Source: Dromaius novaehollandiae (taxonomy: Eukaryota; Chordata; Aves; Casuariiformes; Dromaiidae). From it: a stretch of 64,000 nt of DNA. Where the stretch lies: the NCBI RefSeq assembly GCF_036370855.1, contig NC_088106.1:31138501-31202500 (forward strand), read 5' to 3'. Of this stretch, positions 36,384-49,255 are shown piece after piece (position 1 is the first letter of the stretch; each line of letters opens with the position of its first letter). Below the pieces are notes generated by a model. That model was not told where the DNA came from. It saw nothing but the letters and a program-made list of their open reading frames with translations, and did not search any database. The position numbers and the translations under genes were made by a program.

Positions 36384-39300
36384 GTGAGTCCTGTATGCTC
36401 CAGAGCAGCCCCCAGAGCTCAGGTGGGCCAGGGCCTTCCACTGCCAAGAACAGGCTCCCCGCATGGCCTGCTGAGGTCTCCTGTGTGATGCAGTCCTCCC
36501 TGTTTATGGCCTTAGCCAAAGAATCAGCCTTTATAACTGTCCTAGCTGCTCTTAGCTATGCTGGCTCTCACCGACTGTACTGATGTCTCTCTCACTGGCC
36601 TGCAGGTCCTGGTGACCATGTAACTCTTCCCTGGCATCTCTAGGCTCATCTTGGGAGCCTCCGAGTGGGTCTGTGCAAGAAGCAGGGTGGGCACCTTTTG
36701 ATGGTACCTGTCTGGAGTTTGCTCGTCAGTGCTAGCGGGCTGACAGCTACCTCTGACATCCCCGCGCTGGCCTTGAGCTGCCTCACTTTGGTGTTGTGAG
36801 AGGCCTGGCATGTGGGATGTGTTTGAAATGAGAGCGCTTGAGGGAACAGCAGCTTGCACAAGAAGGGTTCACTCGGCCTCATGGAGAGGAGCCACCAGAG
36901 GTGCTGGCAGTGGACTCATACAGTGAGAGGCAGCTCCCACCTCCCCTCAGCTGTGGTTGCAACTCTCTCTCTGGATGCCCTCCAGCTTTAGTGACTTCAA
37001 CTAATAGGACCAGTGTGCTGGCCGTGCCAGCCCAGGCTTCACACAGCAGCTCACATCACAGAGACTAGCCAGAGCCTGACAGATACTTTGGCAGCTCCAG
37101 GGTCACGTTCAGGTCCTCCAGGCCCTGTGAGGTTTTAGGCTGGTGGTTTGCTGGGTGCATGGGTAGCAGTCGTCCTCAGGCATTGCACAGTTGCACGGCT
37201 TCAGCACAAGACTTAATTTTCTGAGGTCCTCAGCTGTACCAGCGCTCCCCAGTGATAGGCCCCAGTGCCTGAATGCATCCAGGTTGAGATGCAGGCATGA
37301 CCTTTCCTTGGGCCATGGGAAGGGCTGTTGGTGAGCAGGCTGCGCTTTGCACTCTGAAGGGCGGCGAGGGGCTGTCAGAGCTGCTCCTCTGGAGCTGTAC
37401 TGGGCAATAGTGTCCTGAGAGCAGGCCGCGGAGGCAAGCTTGCAGGTGGCTTCCTTCCCCTGTAGCAGTAGCCCGACAAGGAGAAGTGCTCCATCTTTAA
37501 TTGTAGCTACTCTTAGCTCAGAGCCAAAGGACACTGGCCTCTGTGGAGGCCCACGGGACTTGTGCACTCTGTCTTTCTCTTCTCCCTCCAGGTTTCTACA
37601 CGGGATGGCTCCTGCCTGCAGCGGTTATGGGGACCATGGTGTTCATAGCAGGCGTTTTCCTGATGTTTGATGACGTACCTTCGTAAGTGCCTCTTGATCT
37701 GCCCACTCACCCCTTCCCCTGGCCTTCTCCAGCCAGACCAACCATGGCAGGCACGTTCTTAGCTCCTGGAGTGGGAGAAAAGTGGGCCATTTGGGCCAGA
37801 GAAGCGTATACACCCAGATGCAGTCATGCTTGCTGGCTTCCAGAGCAGCTCTGCAGCTCTTGGTGCAAAAGTCCTGGCGAATGATTGGGGAGGGGGAGAG
37901 GTGGGCAAAGTGGCGCAGCCCAACGGTGCATGCTTTAGCCTGCTCAGAATTCGCTGGAGAGACAGTTTGGGTAGGTTTCATCAGCCCAACGTGCCCGGCT
38001 GGGGTCCAGTTGCCTGCTGGGTCCAGGCTTGGCGCCCCAAGTCCTGACCCATCAGAGCTAGACTTTAACGAAAGAAAGGAAACTCCCCATGTTGGGGAGA
38101 AATGTTGGCTGGCTTTGCTGCTCAGTTTGGGGCTAAGCTCCAGAGCACTAGTGCCCTGGGCTGCTTGGGGCCTGGGTTGCAGTCCCACACCCATCCCCAA
38201 CTGCCTCCTTGGAGGAGCAAGGTCCCCAGAGCTGGGAGGCTGTGGGAAAGGCTGAGCCATGGCAGGCTGCTTGCTGCTCTTTCCTTTGCTCATAGACAGG
38301 AGATCTGTGAGAGCAAAGAGCAGTACAGGATGTGTCCCCTCTGCAAGTCCTGTCCCTACTGGCAGCTCTCCAGCATCTGCAAAACGTTTAAGGTGAGATC
38401 CTGGTCCCATGGAGGCATGTAGGGCAGCCTGGGACCAGAGGTGGAGTTCTCTATTCCCCTTTTAGCCTGTACCTGGCTGCAAGGGGTGCTCTGTCTCCAT
38501 CAGGGCCAAGGCTGGGAGGGTGCTGGGTGCCTGCAAGGCAGTTCTGCTCTTGGAAGCACTGAGATTTGCCCTCCTCGCCCCAACTGACGTTAGAGCATGT
38601 CCCAACACATTCACCTGCCACCATCCCATTTTGCCGTTCCCCACCTTCTCCTTCTTGGCCCCTGCTGTCCGGATGCTTCCTCTACTGCCTGTCTTCCCGC
38701 CTTTCTTCCCTGGTGGATTCTCCCACCTGGCCCTACTCACATTCCCATCCCACCTTTCCCCTTCGCTGGGGCACACCAAACACGCTGGTGCTCAGGCTGC
38801 CTGATGCAAGGAGAGACCATGCTCTCACACTGCACCTCTGTTTTGTGCCCATGCACAGAGATGAGGTACAGTCCTATGCTAGGTGCATGGGCAAAACGAA
38901 GTGGAGCGTGTACCTGTGTGTGTCAACCTCCCTCATGCTCAGGGCCACTTGGAGCCGCCTGTGTCACAGGGATCCCAAGTCCTCCTGGCTCCTCAGGTGC
39001 TGCCCACAAAGCAACACCAGTCAGCTTCTGCAGGAGCTGCCTTGTAGTGTGCTTTGGCCAAATTAGACCTGTAGGACAGCAGCTACTGCCACCCTAGCCC
39101 TTCCCTTCCCTCACACCCCTGCTCTGCCCCACAGGCAGGCCGCCTCTTTGACCATGGTGGGACCATCTTCTTCAGCATTTTCATGTCCTTGTGGGCGGTG
39201 ATGTTCCTGGAGTACTGGAAGCGGATGAACGCTTCCCTGGCATACCACTGGGACTGCTCCGACTTCGAGGACATTGAGGTAGGGGTCTGGCTCTCTGCAG

Positions 39301-42300
39301 TGCATTCCAAAACTGTGTTGACCAAAACCACTGGATGCCTTTAACACCTTTTCCCCTCCTTCCTAGGAGCGGCCACGGCCCCAGTTCACTGCCATGGCTC
39401 CCCTGACAATAATCAACCCTATTACTGGGGCAGAGGAGCCGTATTTCCCCAAGCGCAGCCGCCATCATCGGGTTTTGGCTGGGTCGATGGTCATTATAAT
39501 GATGGTAAGATCACAGGAGATTGGAACAGCAGCTCGAATGGCTAGCAGGGCTGAACAGATGTTTGTCCTAGGGCAGTGGGACGTGGTCGAATGGGATCAG
39601 TTTGGGGAAAAAAGGGTGTGGGTTAAGTTGGGGATGCAAGTGGTCTGTACAGGAGTATCCCTGTGCCCCAGTCCAGCCTGGCCTTTTGTGGAGCACCCCG
39701 GCTCTGTTATGTGTGCGTCTCCCTGCTAGCTCGGGGGCCACCTTCCTGCTGCCCTGGCTTGGCTGTGTGCCCTGGACCTCCCTTGTAGCTGTTAGTGCTG
39801 TAGGGATAACGGTGAGGTTTTCCTTCCCAACGCAAGCTGTGGTCCTGCTGTAGCTCCCTCACACCCAGTGTGCTGTGTTTGCAGATTGCCATAGTGGTGA
39901 TGTTCGTGGTCTCTGTTATCCTGTACCGGGTGGTTGTTGCCATCCTGCTCTCCAGCTCAGGGTACTTCCGGTTTGTGGCTTCGGTAAGACGTGGCCAGAG
40001 CTGCTCCTGGATTGAGCGGATCGGCTTTTTTTGCTGTTTGTTGGCCTCACTCTTTTGTGCTCTCCATGTTGCTTTTCCTGTAGGCATCTCGTATTGCCAG
40101 CATCACAGGCTCTGTGGTGAATCTGTTCTTCATCCTCATCCTCTCCAAGATCTATATTTCACTGGCTCATTTCCTCACCAAGTGGGGTAAGCTGGCATAT
40201 CCCTCACAAAGGAACGTGAATCCTTAAAACCCAATTCCCTTTTTGCCCTTTGCACGATAGCAAGACCTCAGAGAGTGTGAGCCGCTGCTGCTCCCATCAG
40301 GAGAGACCCGCATCACTTTGCGAGAGGTGCAGGAAGGCTGGGCCTCTGTGACCAGCCTGGCCTGGGCTCCTGAGGTGGGAGCTGCTTGGGGGACATCCTG
40401 CATCAGGGGTGACCATAGCAAGACCAAGGGGCAGTCACTTGGATGGGGAGGGAGATGGAAGAGCTCAGGAAAGATGGATATAAGGCAGGTTGAGCAGGGA
40501 GAGACCCCACCACACCCAGACTTTGTGAGACAGCACGTGCTGGGGGCTGGCGAGGGTCCTTAATGCAGTCTTTAATGGCAAAACAACAGAAATAGCAACT
40601 GTAGTGCAGAGAAGTGGTCCCAGAGTGAAGGCTGGCTGATGGTGGGAAAGAAGACAGGAAGGGAGGAGATCTGGGAAAGTAAGACCTCTAAAGTGCTTTG
40701 ACAGCTGAAAAAAATGGGTTCAGGCTTTAACTTCTGCTCAGATTTTCTGGTTTTCAGGGTGAAAATCAGCAAACTGACTTTTGGGGCTTGCGGGAAAAAA
40801 TGCACGGAATATTTTGGCTGTATGTAATATGATACAAGGCCTGTTTGTGTTGAGAGGAGGGAGCGATAATTATATTTTTTTGTGCAAAGTACATGAATGG
40901 AGCAAAAGCACCTCAGTATCGTTTGAACTTTCTCATAGAAAACAGTGATTTTTTTTCCCAGCATAATAAAATTCAGGAAGTAGATCCGCACAGGCCTTTT
41001 CTAAAGAGAGAGAATGGTAGAGAGGGAAACACTACCAGGAAGGATTTCCTTTGCCTGGACATTGTCTCTGCAGTGGAGCGGATCAGCGTGGGTCACGGCC
41101 CCCGGGTGTTTCTGAGGATGTGCGGAGCAGGTTTTGGTGTTACTGCAGCGAGATGTTGGGACTCTGTGGGTCCCGCTGGGCTCTGGGAGGTTTGTCGGAG
41201 TTTAGCTAGTTGGAGACTTGAGCAGTGATGTGGAAGAGCTGCCGGGTCAGCACATGGCGCCCTGGAGGGCCGGGTGGGCCAGCCACATCTGCAAGCTGCG
41301 CTGTGCTCTTCCCACCTATAGAGATGCACCGCACCCAGACCAAGTACGAGGACGCCTTCATCTTCAAAGTGTTCGTCTTCCAGTTCGTCAGCTTCTACTC
41401 CTCTCCTATTTACATCGCCTTCTTCAAGGGCAAGTAAGGCCTTTGGGGGAAGAGGGGGGCTTCCCCACCTCCCCCACATGTCAGGGCACAGCCTGCTCCC
41501 ACCTGTGTCCTCTCCTCCCAGGCGCTCCGGGCTCTGGGGTTTTGCAGGGGACACGTCCTTGTGGGCTGAAGGCAAGCTGGAGCGCTGCTGCCATCTTGGG
41601 GCAAGGAGCACCACAGCGGGACAGCCAGTCCTCCCCGGCCTGCGGGGTGCCCGCGAGAGAGTGGGAGCCCTTGGAGGGATTTTCGGGGGAGCAGGGCGAC
41701 CAGGAGCCCTTCTCCTTCAGGGAAACGCACTGCCAGGCCCTTCGCCCTCCCTTAGAGAGGGAGAAGAGGGATCTGGGCACACCGGGAAAAGCCGTATGTC
41801 CGTCCTTCCTTCTGCGTCCCCTTCGTTGTGTGCAGGGTTGTTTGGATGAGTGGGGCTGCAGCACAGCAGAAAGGTTGGGGGTAGGACTGAGCATTTCTCC
41901 TGAGCCCAGCTAACTCCCAGGACTGCTCTGCATGCGTCCGTGGACTCCAGAGTCCTATGGAGAATGGGAAGCATCAGTAGATAGGAGCAAGATGGGGAGA
42001 AGGGGGGTTCCTGGACTTATGTCTCTGTCCCGGCTTGCACAGGTTTGTTGGCTACCCTGGGAACTACGTGAACTTTCTGGGGGTCCGCAGTGAGGAGGTG
42101 AGCATTGCACAGGGAAGGGGGGAGCTGGCGGTGCCCCCACAGAACGGGGATCCTTGCTGGGATGCAGGCACCTCTCCTCGTGAGCTCCCCACCCGTGGGG
42201 TGTCCCTGAGCCACAGCCTGCCCGAAGGAGCAGCTTGCGGGACTGCAGCCCCAACCTGGAGCTGGTGCTCCCTGCTGGGGGCCTTCCCATGCTCAGGGTC

Positions 42301-45300
42301 CTCTCCTGGGTCCGACTGGGAATGGAGGGGACTCCCAAGGCTGGGCTCTTCTGCCTGCTGGATCTGGCTCGCTGAGGGGGCCCTTGCTCTCCCTGTGCAG
42401 TGCAGTCCGGGCGGGTGCCTCATCGAGCTCGCGCAGGAGCTGCTGATCATCATGGTGGGGAAGCAGATCATCAACAACACGCAGGAGGTGGTGATCCCGT
42501 AAGGACGCAGCCCCGCAGGAAGCGGGGCAGGCGGCGCAGGCTCGGAGCCAGCGCTGCCATCCCCGGGGCCATACCGAGGGCACGATGGCGGGGGAGCAGG
42601 GTGCCTCTCGCACCCCGTCTCGGTGCAGGGCAAGCCCCAAGCATGAGCAGCACGTGGCTGCTGGGCACGGGCGCGCTCTCCCTGGCAGTTCAGCCCCCGG
42701 CGTGCGGGCAACAGACCCTCTCGTGTCTCTGCAGGAAACTGAAGTGTTGGTGGCACAAGCACAGGCTCGACTCCAGCAAGAAGCCGGGCAAGGAGGGGGA
42801 ATCAGTCCAGGCAGAGGAGATGCCCTGGGAGAAGAACTACCAACTGCTGGTGTTTGAGGGGCTGTTTGATGAGTACCTGGAGATGGGTAGGAACCCAAAG
42901 CCTGGTCTCAGGGTGGGGAAGGGCGCTGGGGCCAGCCTGGGACTGGGATGTTGGCACACGGTGAGGGGATAGGAGCAAGCTGTAGTGGGAGAGAAGGAGC
43001 GGCAGGGGAGGGCACGTGTCTCCTCATGCCGGCCCGGAAGGCTGCGGAGAAACTCCCTGGAGGACCAGCAGCCTGGTGTGCCAGGGCGAGGGCAGCCTTG
43101 ATGTGAGGGACCTGCCGTGGGAGCTTTCCCCCCTCTCCCTGAGGAGCGCGGGGCATCACAAGATGGCAGGGGGCAGCAGGACAGGCTGCTCCCCGCAGCA
43201 GGGGTGGAAAGGAGAGGGGCCGTTGCCTGCCTTTGCTGGAGACCGGTGCTGGCGAGGGCTGCGTCTGCCTTCTCCCTGCTGGGCCTGGGTTAAGAAGCAA
43301 AATATTCCACAGGAAGCCTCCGATTTGGGCTAGGCTTTACCCTGGAGCCCAGCCCAGGCTGTTCCATTTCATGGCTTCCTCTGCCCGGAGGAGGCTCCCC
43401 TTCCTTGCCTCCCTTCTTGCAGGGTCTCCTGCTGTGGCTCCGAGTCAGCACCAGTGGGTTTAACCCTTCCCTGGCGGGGCCCCAGCTTTGTGCCTGCACA
43501 GGGGTGGTGGGGGGCCCCGGAGGGTCTTGCAAAGAGAGGGGGGACCTGCGGGCAGCTCTGGGTGCTGGTGAGGAGGGAGCGGTGGGAAAGGGGTGGGAGT
43601 TGAAGCTGCAGTCACTGCTGCCACCTCTCAGCACCATCTGCCTGTCCCTCCCCTCTCCTCCTCCTCTTCCTCATGGCCCAGTCATGCAGTTTGGCTTCAT
43701 CACCATCTTCGTGGCGGCCTGTCCGCTGGCGCCCCTCTTCGCCCTGCTCAACAACTGGGTGGAGATCCGCCTGGATGCCCAGAAGTTTGTCTGCGACTAC
43801 CGGCGGCCCGTGGCCGAGCGGGCGCAGGGCATCGGCATCTGGTTCTACATCCTGGAGGTCATCACTCACCTGGCCGTCATCAGCAACGTACGCCGCGCTG
43901 GGCTTGGTGGGCGCCGCTGCCCGGGCCGGGTGGCTGCAGCGCTGAGGGCTTGCAAATGGCTGCGAGTAGGAGAATTAGGGAAGACTCGTTTGGCCACTGC
44001 TGGAAGCTCAGTGACGGGGGGAGCTGCCGAGTGTCCAAGGGTGGGTCTGCCTCTGCAGAAGGTGCCGTTCCGGCCACAAACGATGGGAAGCCGTCACCCT
44101 TCAGGGCGTGCAGCCTTGCTTGGATTTAATTGAGGGGCAAGCGCAGGACAAGGCACTATTAGCAGCAAGCTGCCATCGAAGATGAAGCAGTGTGTGTGTC
44201 TGGTTTATCCCGCTGAGGACTAGGAGAGGCAGGCCTGGGGCAGCCTGCCCCGTGCAAGCAAGCTCAGAAACGCGTGGGCATGGAGGTGGTTTTGCCAGTG
44301 GGGTTGGCTTCTCTCAGGCAGCAGGAACCTGCCTGAAGCATTTCTCCCTGCTCCCAGGCGTTCCTCATCGCCTTCACTTCTGACTTCCTGCCCCGGACAT
44401 ACTACAAGTACCTCTACGACAGCAGCCTGCGTGGCTATGTGAACTTTACCTTGGCGTACGCGCCGTGGGACTTTGTGCTGCACAACAACACCACGTGCAG
44501 GTAGGAGTCCTTCCCACTTGTCTGGCACCTTGTTTGTTTAGGCTTGTATTTGCGTATCTCTGCCTGTGCCGCCTCCTCAGCAAGCAGTTAGTTGAGCACA
44601 GCAGCCTTTAGCCAGGTCCGGGTTGCCTGCCTGCTCTCCTAAGGTCCTTGGGGCCCTTGGTCATCCCAGGGTTACCTCGGCATGTGCCAAAGGCACCTGC
44701 GTGCTGGGCTATGTGGGCAGACCGCTTGCATGGCCTGACCTGTGGCTGGGTGGGAACCTTCCCCAGATGGGCAGGGCTGTGGCATAAAGTCCATCTCTCC
44801 CGTCCCAGCTGGATGATCCCCCCCGTCACCTCCTCCTACCCTTGGTGTAACGCACCTGAGTGTTTGGTAGTGATGACTGCAAAAGCTCCCCAGTCGTGGG
44901 GAGAGGCACTTTGTTTAATTAGGGGAGAAAATTTCACAACCTGTCTGGGGAGGCAACAGAGAGTCCCCCGGGGCTGAGCTGCCTGCTCCCCTTCACACAG
45001 GACTGTGCCGGTCCTGTGCCAAGGCTGGGAAAGGGCTGGTTTTGCTCTGCTCTGACACACAGGGCTGGGAAGGAGTGCGGGCTGTGATCAGATGGCGCTT
45101 GCAGTAACGTATGATGACGAAGCTAGACGGGACCCAAACAGAAGCAGTAATGACCGTGTATTGTTCCCACAGATACAGGGCATTTAGAGACCAGGACGGC
45201 AACTTGTCTTTGGCTTACTGGCACCTGCTAGCCATACGCTTGGGCTTCATCATTGTGTTTGAGGTATTGCGTGCGTGCTGGTGGCTGCCAGCTTCTGCAG

Positions 45301-45840
45301 GGCGGCTCAGGGCTGGTGCTGGCAGGGCGAAGACGTGCCTGCTCTGCTAACCTGTGCCCCTCCTCTCAATTCCAGCACGTGGTTTTCTTTATCGCACGTG
45401 TAATTGAGTTGCTGGTACCTGACATCCCCGAGTCAGTGGAGGTCAAGGTGAAGCGTGAACGGTATCTGGCCAAGGAAGCCCTGGCTGAGAACAAGGTGTG
45501 CTGCCCCAGCTCGTCGGCAGCGAGCCCGGCCTGAGCAGGCCTCTGGGAACGCGTGCGCTTCCCCTGGCTCAGAGCCCTGCCTCTGTGCGCGCTGCTCGCA
45601 CAGCTGCGGCTGGCTACTCCTCCTCCTGTCCTGCCTTCTTGCTTTGAACTTGCTTAGAGACACAGGCTAAGTAACAAGACAGCCTTGTGAGGAGCTAGAG
45701 CAGAAACTCCACTAGTGCAAACACCGCCTTCCTCTGTCTTTGACCAGGTCCTTTTAGAAAGACGAGGCACAAGAAGCAAGGCTGCCTCGGATTCAGCAGC
45801 AACCAGGGACTGGGAAACTGAGCAGGACCAGAGCAAGTAA
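32019..45840 (+). CDS. ANO7: ANO7 (anoctamin-7, TMEM16G), complete coding region
   Basis: Twenty-three coding exons with all phases fitting: 32019-32132, 33080-33146, 33664-33821, 34167-34274, 34704-34840, 35432-35489, 35866-35976, 36218-36383, 37592-37682, 38296-38392, 39135-39278, 39367-39504, 39885-39983, 40084-40186, 41322-41433, 42043-42097, 42401-42498, 42735-42886, 43682-43887, 44358-44500, 45173-45263, 45376-45495, 45748-45840. Total 2661 nt, 886 residues; the longest human isoform is 933 with a longer N terminus. It starts MQRRKIMDD and ends ETEQDQSK. A cytosolic anoctamin dimerisation region is followed by ten membrane segments. Family knowledge: TMEM16 proteins are calcium-gated chloride channels or lipid scramblases; ANO7 is prostate-enriched in mammals and thought to act as a scramblase or in cell contacts. 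All six residues equivalent to the TMEM16A calcium site are present. Confidence 0.97.
37592..41433 (+). CDS. ANO7: ANO7 exons 9-15: membrane segments 1-5
   Basis: Residues about 307-568. Exon 9 carries segment 1 ([20 protein letters not shown]). Exon 10 is a cysteine-rich extracellular loop ([17 protein letters not shown]), probably disulphide-bonded. Exon 11 holds segment 2 ([17 protein letters not shown]). Exons 12-13 share segment 3, with the border in its middle. Exon 14 holds segment 4 and exon 15 segment 5 ([20 protein letters not shown]). The largest introns of the gene, 36384-37591 and 40187-41321, flank this group; neither shows another gene. Confidence 0.93.
42043..45840 (+). CDS. 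ANO7: ANO7 exons 16-23: calcium-site helices, segments 6-10 and tail
   Basis: Residues about 568-886. Segment 6 (exon 17) ends [13 protein letters not shown], with N611 and E615. Segment 7 begins DEYLEM (E665, E668), with an exon border directly after M669. Segment 8 is [16 protein letters not shown] (E697, D701). By family alignment these six match TMEM16A N650, E654, E702, E705, E734 and D738. Exon 20 has extracellular N-glycosylation sequons NFT and NNT. Exons 21-22 form segment 10 and the conserved [18 protein letters not shown] motif. The last exon gives a short polar tail. Confidence 0.94.
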
Positions 45841-46125
45841 GAGATGCAGCAAGTCCCGAGGCCCTTGGCCCCGTGCTGAGACTGAACTACTTTCCACCCT
45901 GCTCCTCCTTGGGACAACCTTGAGCCACGGGCTGCACGTGAGCCTTCCCTGCTTGGTTGGAAGAGGCCTGTTCTGCCACGTGGGCCTTTTAGGAAGGCTG
46001 CTGTTAAAAGTGGTGAGGGGAGGGGAGCTGACTCTGGGTATTTATCCAAGTTCGCAGTGTTATGGTAAGTTAAATCCACTGCTGTATAAACGAACTAAGT
46101 GAATTAAAGGTGGCTGGACACACAG
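45841..46125 (+). terminator. ANO7: ANO7 3' UTR and poly(A) signal
   Basis: About 270 bases of 3' UTR end near an ATTAAA at 46103-46108. This is a common variant signal, followed by a GT-containing stretch. No AATAAA lies between the stop codon and this point. The cleavage site is inferred. Confidence 0.6.
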
Positions 46126-46835
46126 AGTTCCTGCGCTAGTGGTGCTCACTGATGGTGCTCAGTGAGCAGTGAGAGCTTTTGCCTGCAGTTGCTGCTAGGT
46201 TCATCAGTGCAACTGGGAGTTCAGCTTGCCTCCTCCGGGGTGAGCAAGCTTAGGGCTGTGCTTTTCTGGAGAGGCTCTTGCTTCTCCTGCATGTTTACCT
46301 GTAACTAGGACTGGAGCGGGAGGGGGTCGCTTCCGCCAACTCTAGTAGCTACATCAGGAAAGGCTGAGCTGCTGCGGGGAGACGGAGGGCTATGGAGACA
46401 CTGGGTGAAGCTTAGAGGTGAGCTGTGACCCTCCCCTATGGCAGCTGAGAGGGAAAAGCCCCGGAGCACAGCACTGCCGGTGGCTGGTGGGTGTTGGGCA
46501 GTAGTGGTAGTTGCAGGAGGCAGGTGAGAAGGTCTGGTTAGGGCAGCAGGCTACGCAGCAGATCAGCAAGCAAGAGGGATGCCTGCTAGCGTCTCCCTCT
46601 CCTCCCCTGCCCTGACAGCAGCACCTCATCCGGGTGCTTGCAGATGGACACCTCACTGCGAGGATGGTGCAGTTTCCACCACCCTTGAGCCAGCTGTTTC
46701 GGGGGTTAGTCCCTCCTCAGCAGGGGTACGGCCATAGCACAAGCACATGTGTGCAAGCTGGAATGCCTCCAGCTGGGCTAAACCCAGCCCAAGAGTGCTG
46801 CTTTGGATCTCAACCCCCAAGTAGAAAAAATATCC
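46126..46835. other. ANO7-HDLBP convergent intergenic spacer
   Basis: About 0.7 kb between the predicted ends of two genes transcribed toward each other. No gene or repeat recognised. Read-through from either side would produce antisense overlap with the neighbour's 3' UTR. Confidence 0.6.
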
Positions 46836-46839
46836 ATGA

Positions 46840-49255
46840 CACTCCAAGCTGTTTCAGGTTTTATTTTAGAATTTATAAAATTCCAGTGTCATCCATACTC
46901 ATGAGCCTTTTTACATGTTTGCATATAGTCTCCAAATTCCAAAGTTAAGGCCAAGGGATCATTGCTATGGAAACGTACAATATGGAAGACGTCAGAGAGG
47001 AAATGGACACATGCCACAGTCTGCTGCGGAAGGAGGGTGGTGGGGGAACAGTACTAGGTACAATCACTTCATGACCTTCTTTAGAGTGGAGGGTCGGGCT
47101 ATGGGGCACAAGCCCAGACGGTGGTGCCCCAAATGTAACTCAAGCCTAGCTGTGCAACTGGTGAGTGGACTGGGGGGGTGTAAAAGGCGGTGGGGGGTGG
47201 TTGTGATAGGCTTGGTGACATAGGGCAGACCTAAGCTACAGGGGTAATAACCATTTTCTGACAGACTCGGCTGGGAGGGTGTCATCCTAGTTCTGTCTAA
47301 CCCACCCCATTAGCCATCTCCCATGCTGGAGGCAGGCCACCGAGTCCTTCAAGGGGCAGCTAGGGGCCCTGCAATGGGACCTAGGGAGTTGAAGTCATTT
47401 CTTAAACTTACTGATAGCACTACGAGGTTTTGGTTCAACTTCTGCATAGCAGCCTCTTCCAAGAAAAGCTAGAGCGGGAAGGAGAAGTGTTAGCATTTCA
47501 GGCCTGTCTGACACGGGGCCGGGGGGGGGGGGGGGGGGGGGGGGGCAGTGCTGGGAAAGGCAAAAATACCAGGCCCAGCCTTCCAGAATTTGGGCCTTTG
47601 CCCTGTAAGCAGCACTAGAGAAGAGAGGCTAGGGCCTCCTGCTTGTCCAAGAGCTGAAGCGGCTGGGACAGAGGAATGGCTCAGACTACAACCTCTGCAG
47701 GAGCGAGGCAGAGAAGGTAAGAGGTAACGCAGGACCCTTCCCCGCCATGCTCCCTGCCTCTCTCCACAAAGACGTGGTTTTCTTCTTGCTGGCTGGAGGC
47801 GCTGGGACACAGCCTCCTTGGAGCAAGGTGTGGCAGTGCCTAGGCACAAGCAGCCCACAGTACAGAGCATGGCTCACCCTCTACCACCTATACAGCGGAG
47901 GCCTCAACACGCCACACGGTCCGTCTTCCACGGTTTCAGTTCTCCTCTTACGCCAGAGCAGATGTCTGGCTCACAACCGCTGCAGCTGGAGGCTGTGGCA
48001 AGGTTGCTCCTAACACCTCAGGGCTAACTAAGCCCAGGCCACTTCACTGCCTGCATTACCGTAACTGCTCTCGGCTTCCTTGCAAAAGAGCTCCTGCAGC
48101 CCCTTCGGGGACACAAGACTCCTCTCGCTGCTCCCCTGGCGTTCTGCTCTGGAGGGCAGGGTGAGAGCTGGTGCAGCTGCTTACCCACCTCCATCAAGAG
48201 GCCACCTTCGTACTGACTTTTGAGGTAGAAAGAAGGCAATAGTAATAGGTGTCCCTACCGCTCGTGCCTAGATGCCATAGCACTAGCAGCAGACTACAGC
48301 TTCTCATGGTTGTGCTTCCCACCAGCTTCTCCTGAGCCATGTCACCACAGCAAACCTCAATCAACCCAGATCTGTCCCATCTGGTAATTCTGTCACGTGT
48401 TGGCTCACCTACCTACCCACGCGGCTGCTGGGAAGAGCGAACGAGGAGCGGCGGCCATAATCACGCGTTGGAAGACTCATCAAGCGTGCAGGCTGGGGCT
48501 GTGCTCGGTGTGGCGCAGGGGCACACTTGCTACGTGCTGCACTCAGAGGTGTTTACCTGCCCAGGGTAACCTTGCGTTGTTCTGGTCCCTTCCTTCTCTG
48601 CTGCCTCTACAGCCTACTGAAGGTTTTATTCCTTTAAAAAGCAACTTTCTGATCTTTTAGATTATTTTTTAAGCTCTTCCCACAGTCAGCTATCAGCATT
48701 AAATGAATTTTTGGCAGTTCAAAGGAAAAGTTGATTGCACTCTACAAAGGTAAGGTAAGGCCTGGGATAAACACAAAGGAAAGAGGGCAAACGTTTTGGC
48801 TTTAGAAAGTCAAGGAAATTTATTTCCTGAGGTCATGAGACAGGAAGTAGATTCCTAGCCACAGTAAAGGAGGTCTCCTAATGAAGGCGAGAATGCCTAG
48901 TAAGACATGCTCAAGAGTGCAGATTGCTCTGCTAGCGCTTGGGAAGCTGCAAATCTTAGCCACTTGGAGTCAATTATGGAGTTTCTAACGAAAACACGCA
49001 CATTTAGTGTTCGAATTGAGTGGAAGGCTTGTTCCAAAGGAGGAAAGAATATCCATCAAGAGATGAGGGTGGGTCCTAGCCACGGTGATAGCTGAGGGGA
49101 GCAGGATGGGGTCTAGCACTCCAGACACCATTAGGAGACCTCTTGGGGCAATTGACTTGTGCTCCAGCCGCTGGGTCAGATTTCAGACAGGAAGTATTTG
49201 TGGCAGGTTAGTGTCAGGTCAGCGGGCTGGAGGAGATGTTTCTGCTTCCAGGTCA
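46840..49255 (-). terminator. HDLBP: HDLBP 3' UTR with poly(A) signal
   Basis: A minus-strand AATAAA (TTTATT at 46860-46865 on the plus strand) lies about 2.4 kb past the HDLBP stop codon. This fits the long 3' UTR of mammalian HDLBP. No intron is needed in this stretch. It includes the 25-base G run at 47521-47545 (poly-C in the transcript). Open frames inside show no domain and are not called. Confidence 0.75.
47521..47545. repeat. Homopolymer run of 25 G
   Basis: Uninterrupted G tract, preceded by GGGGCC. It is read as poly-C in the HDLBP 3' UTR. Such runs are mutation-prone and hard to sequence, so the exact length is uncertain. Confidence 0.9.

Noticed and set aside
37643-38410. 255-codon minus-strand open frame inside ANO7
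   Set aside because: It runs antisense over an ANO7 intron and parts of two exons in GC-rich DNA. It has low-complexity proline/serine composition and no family match.
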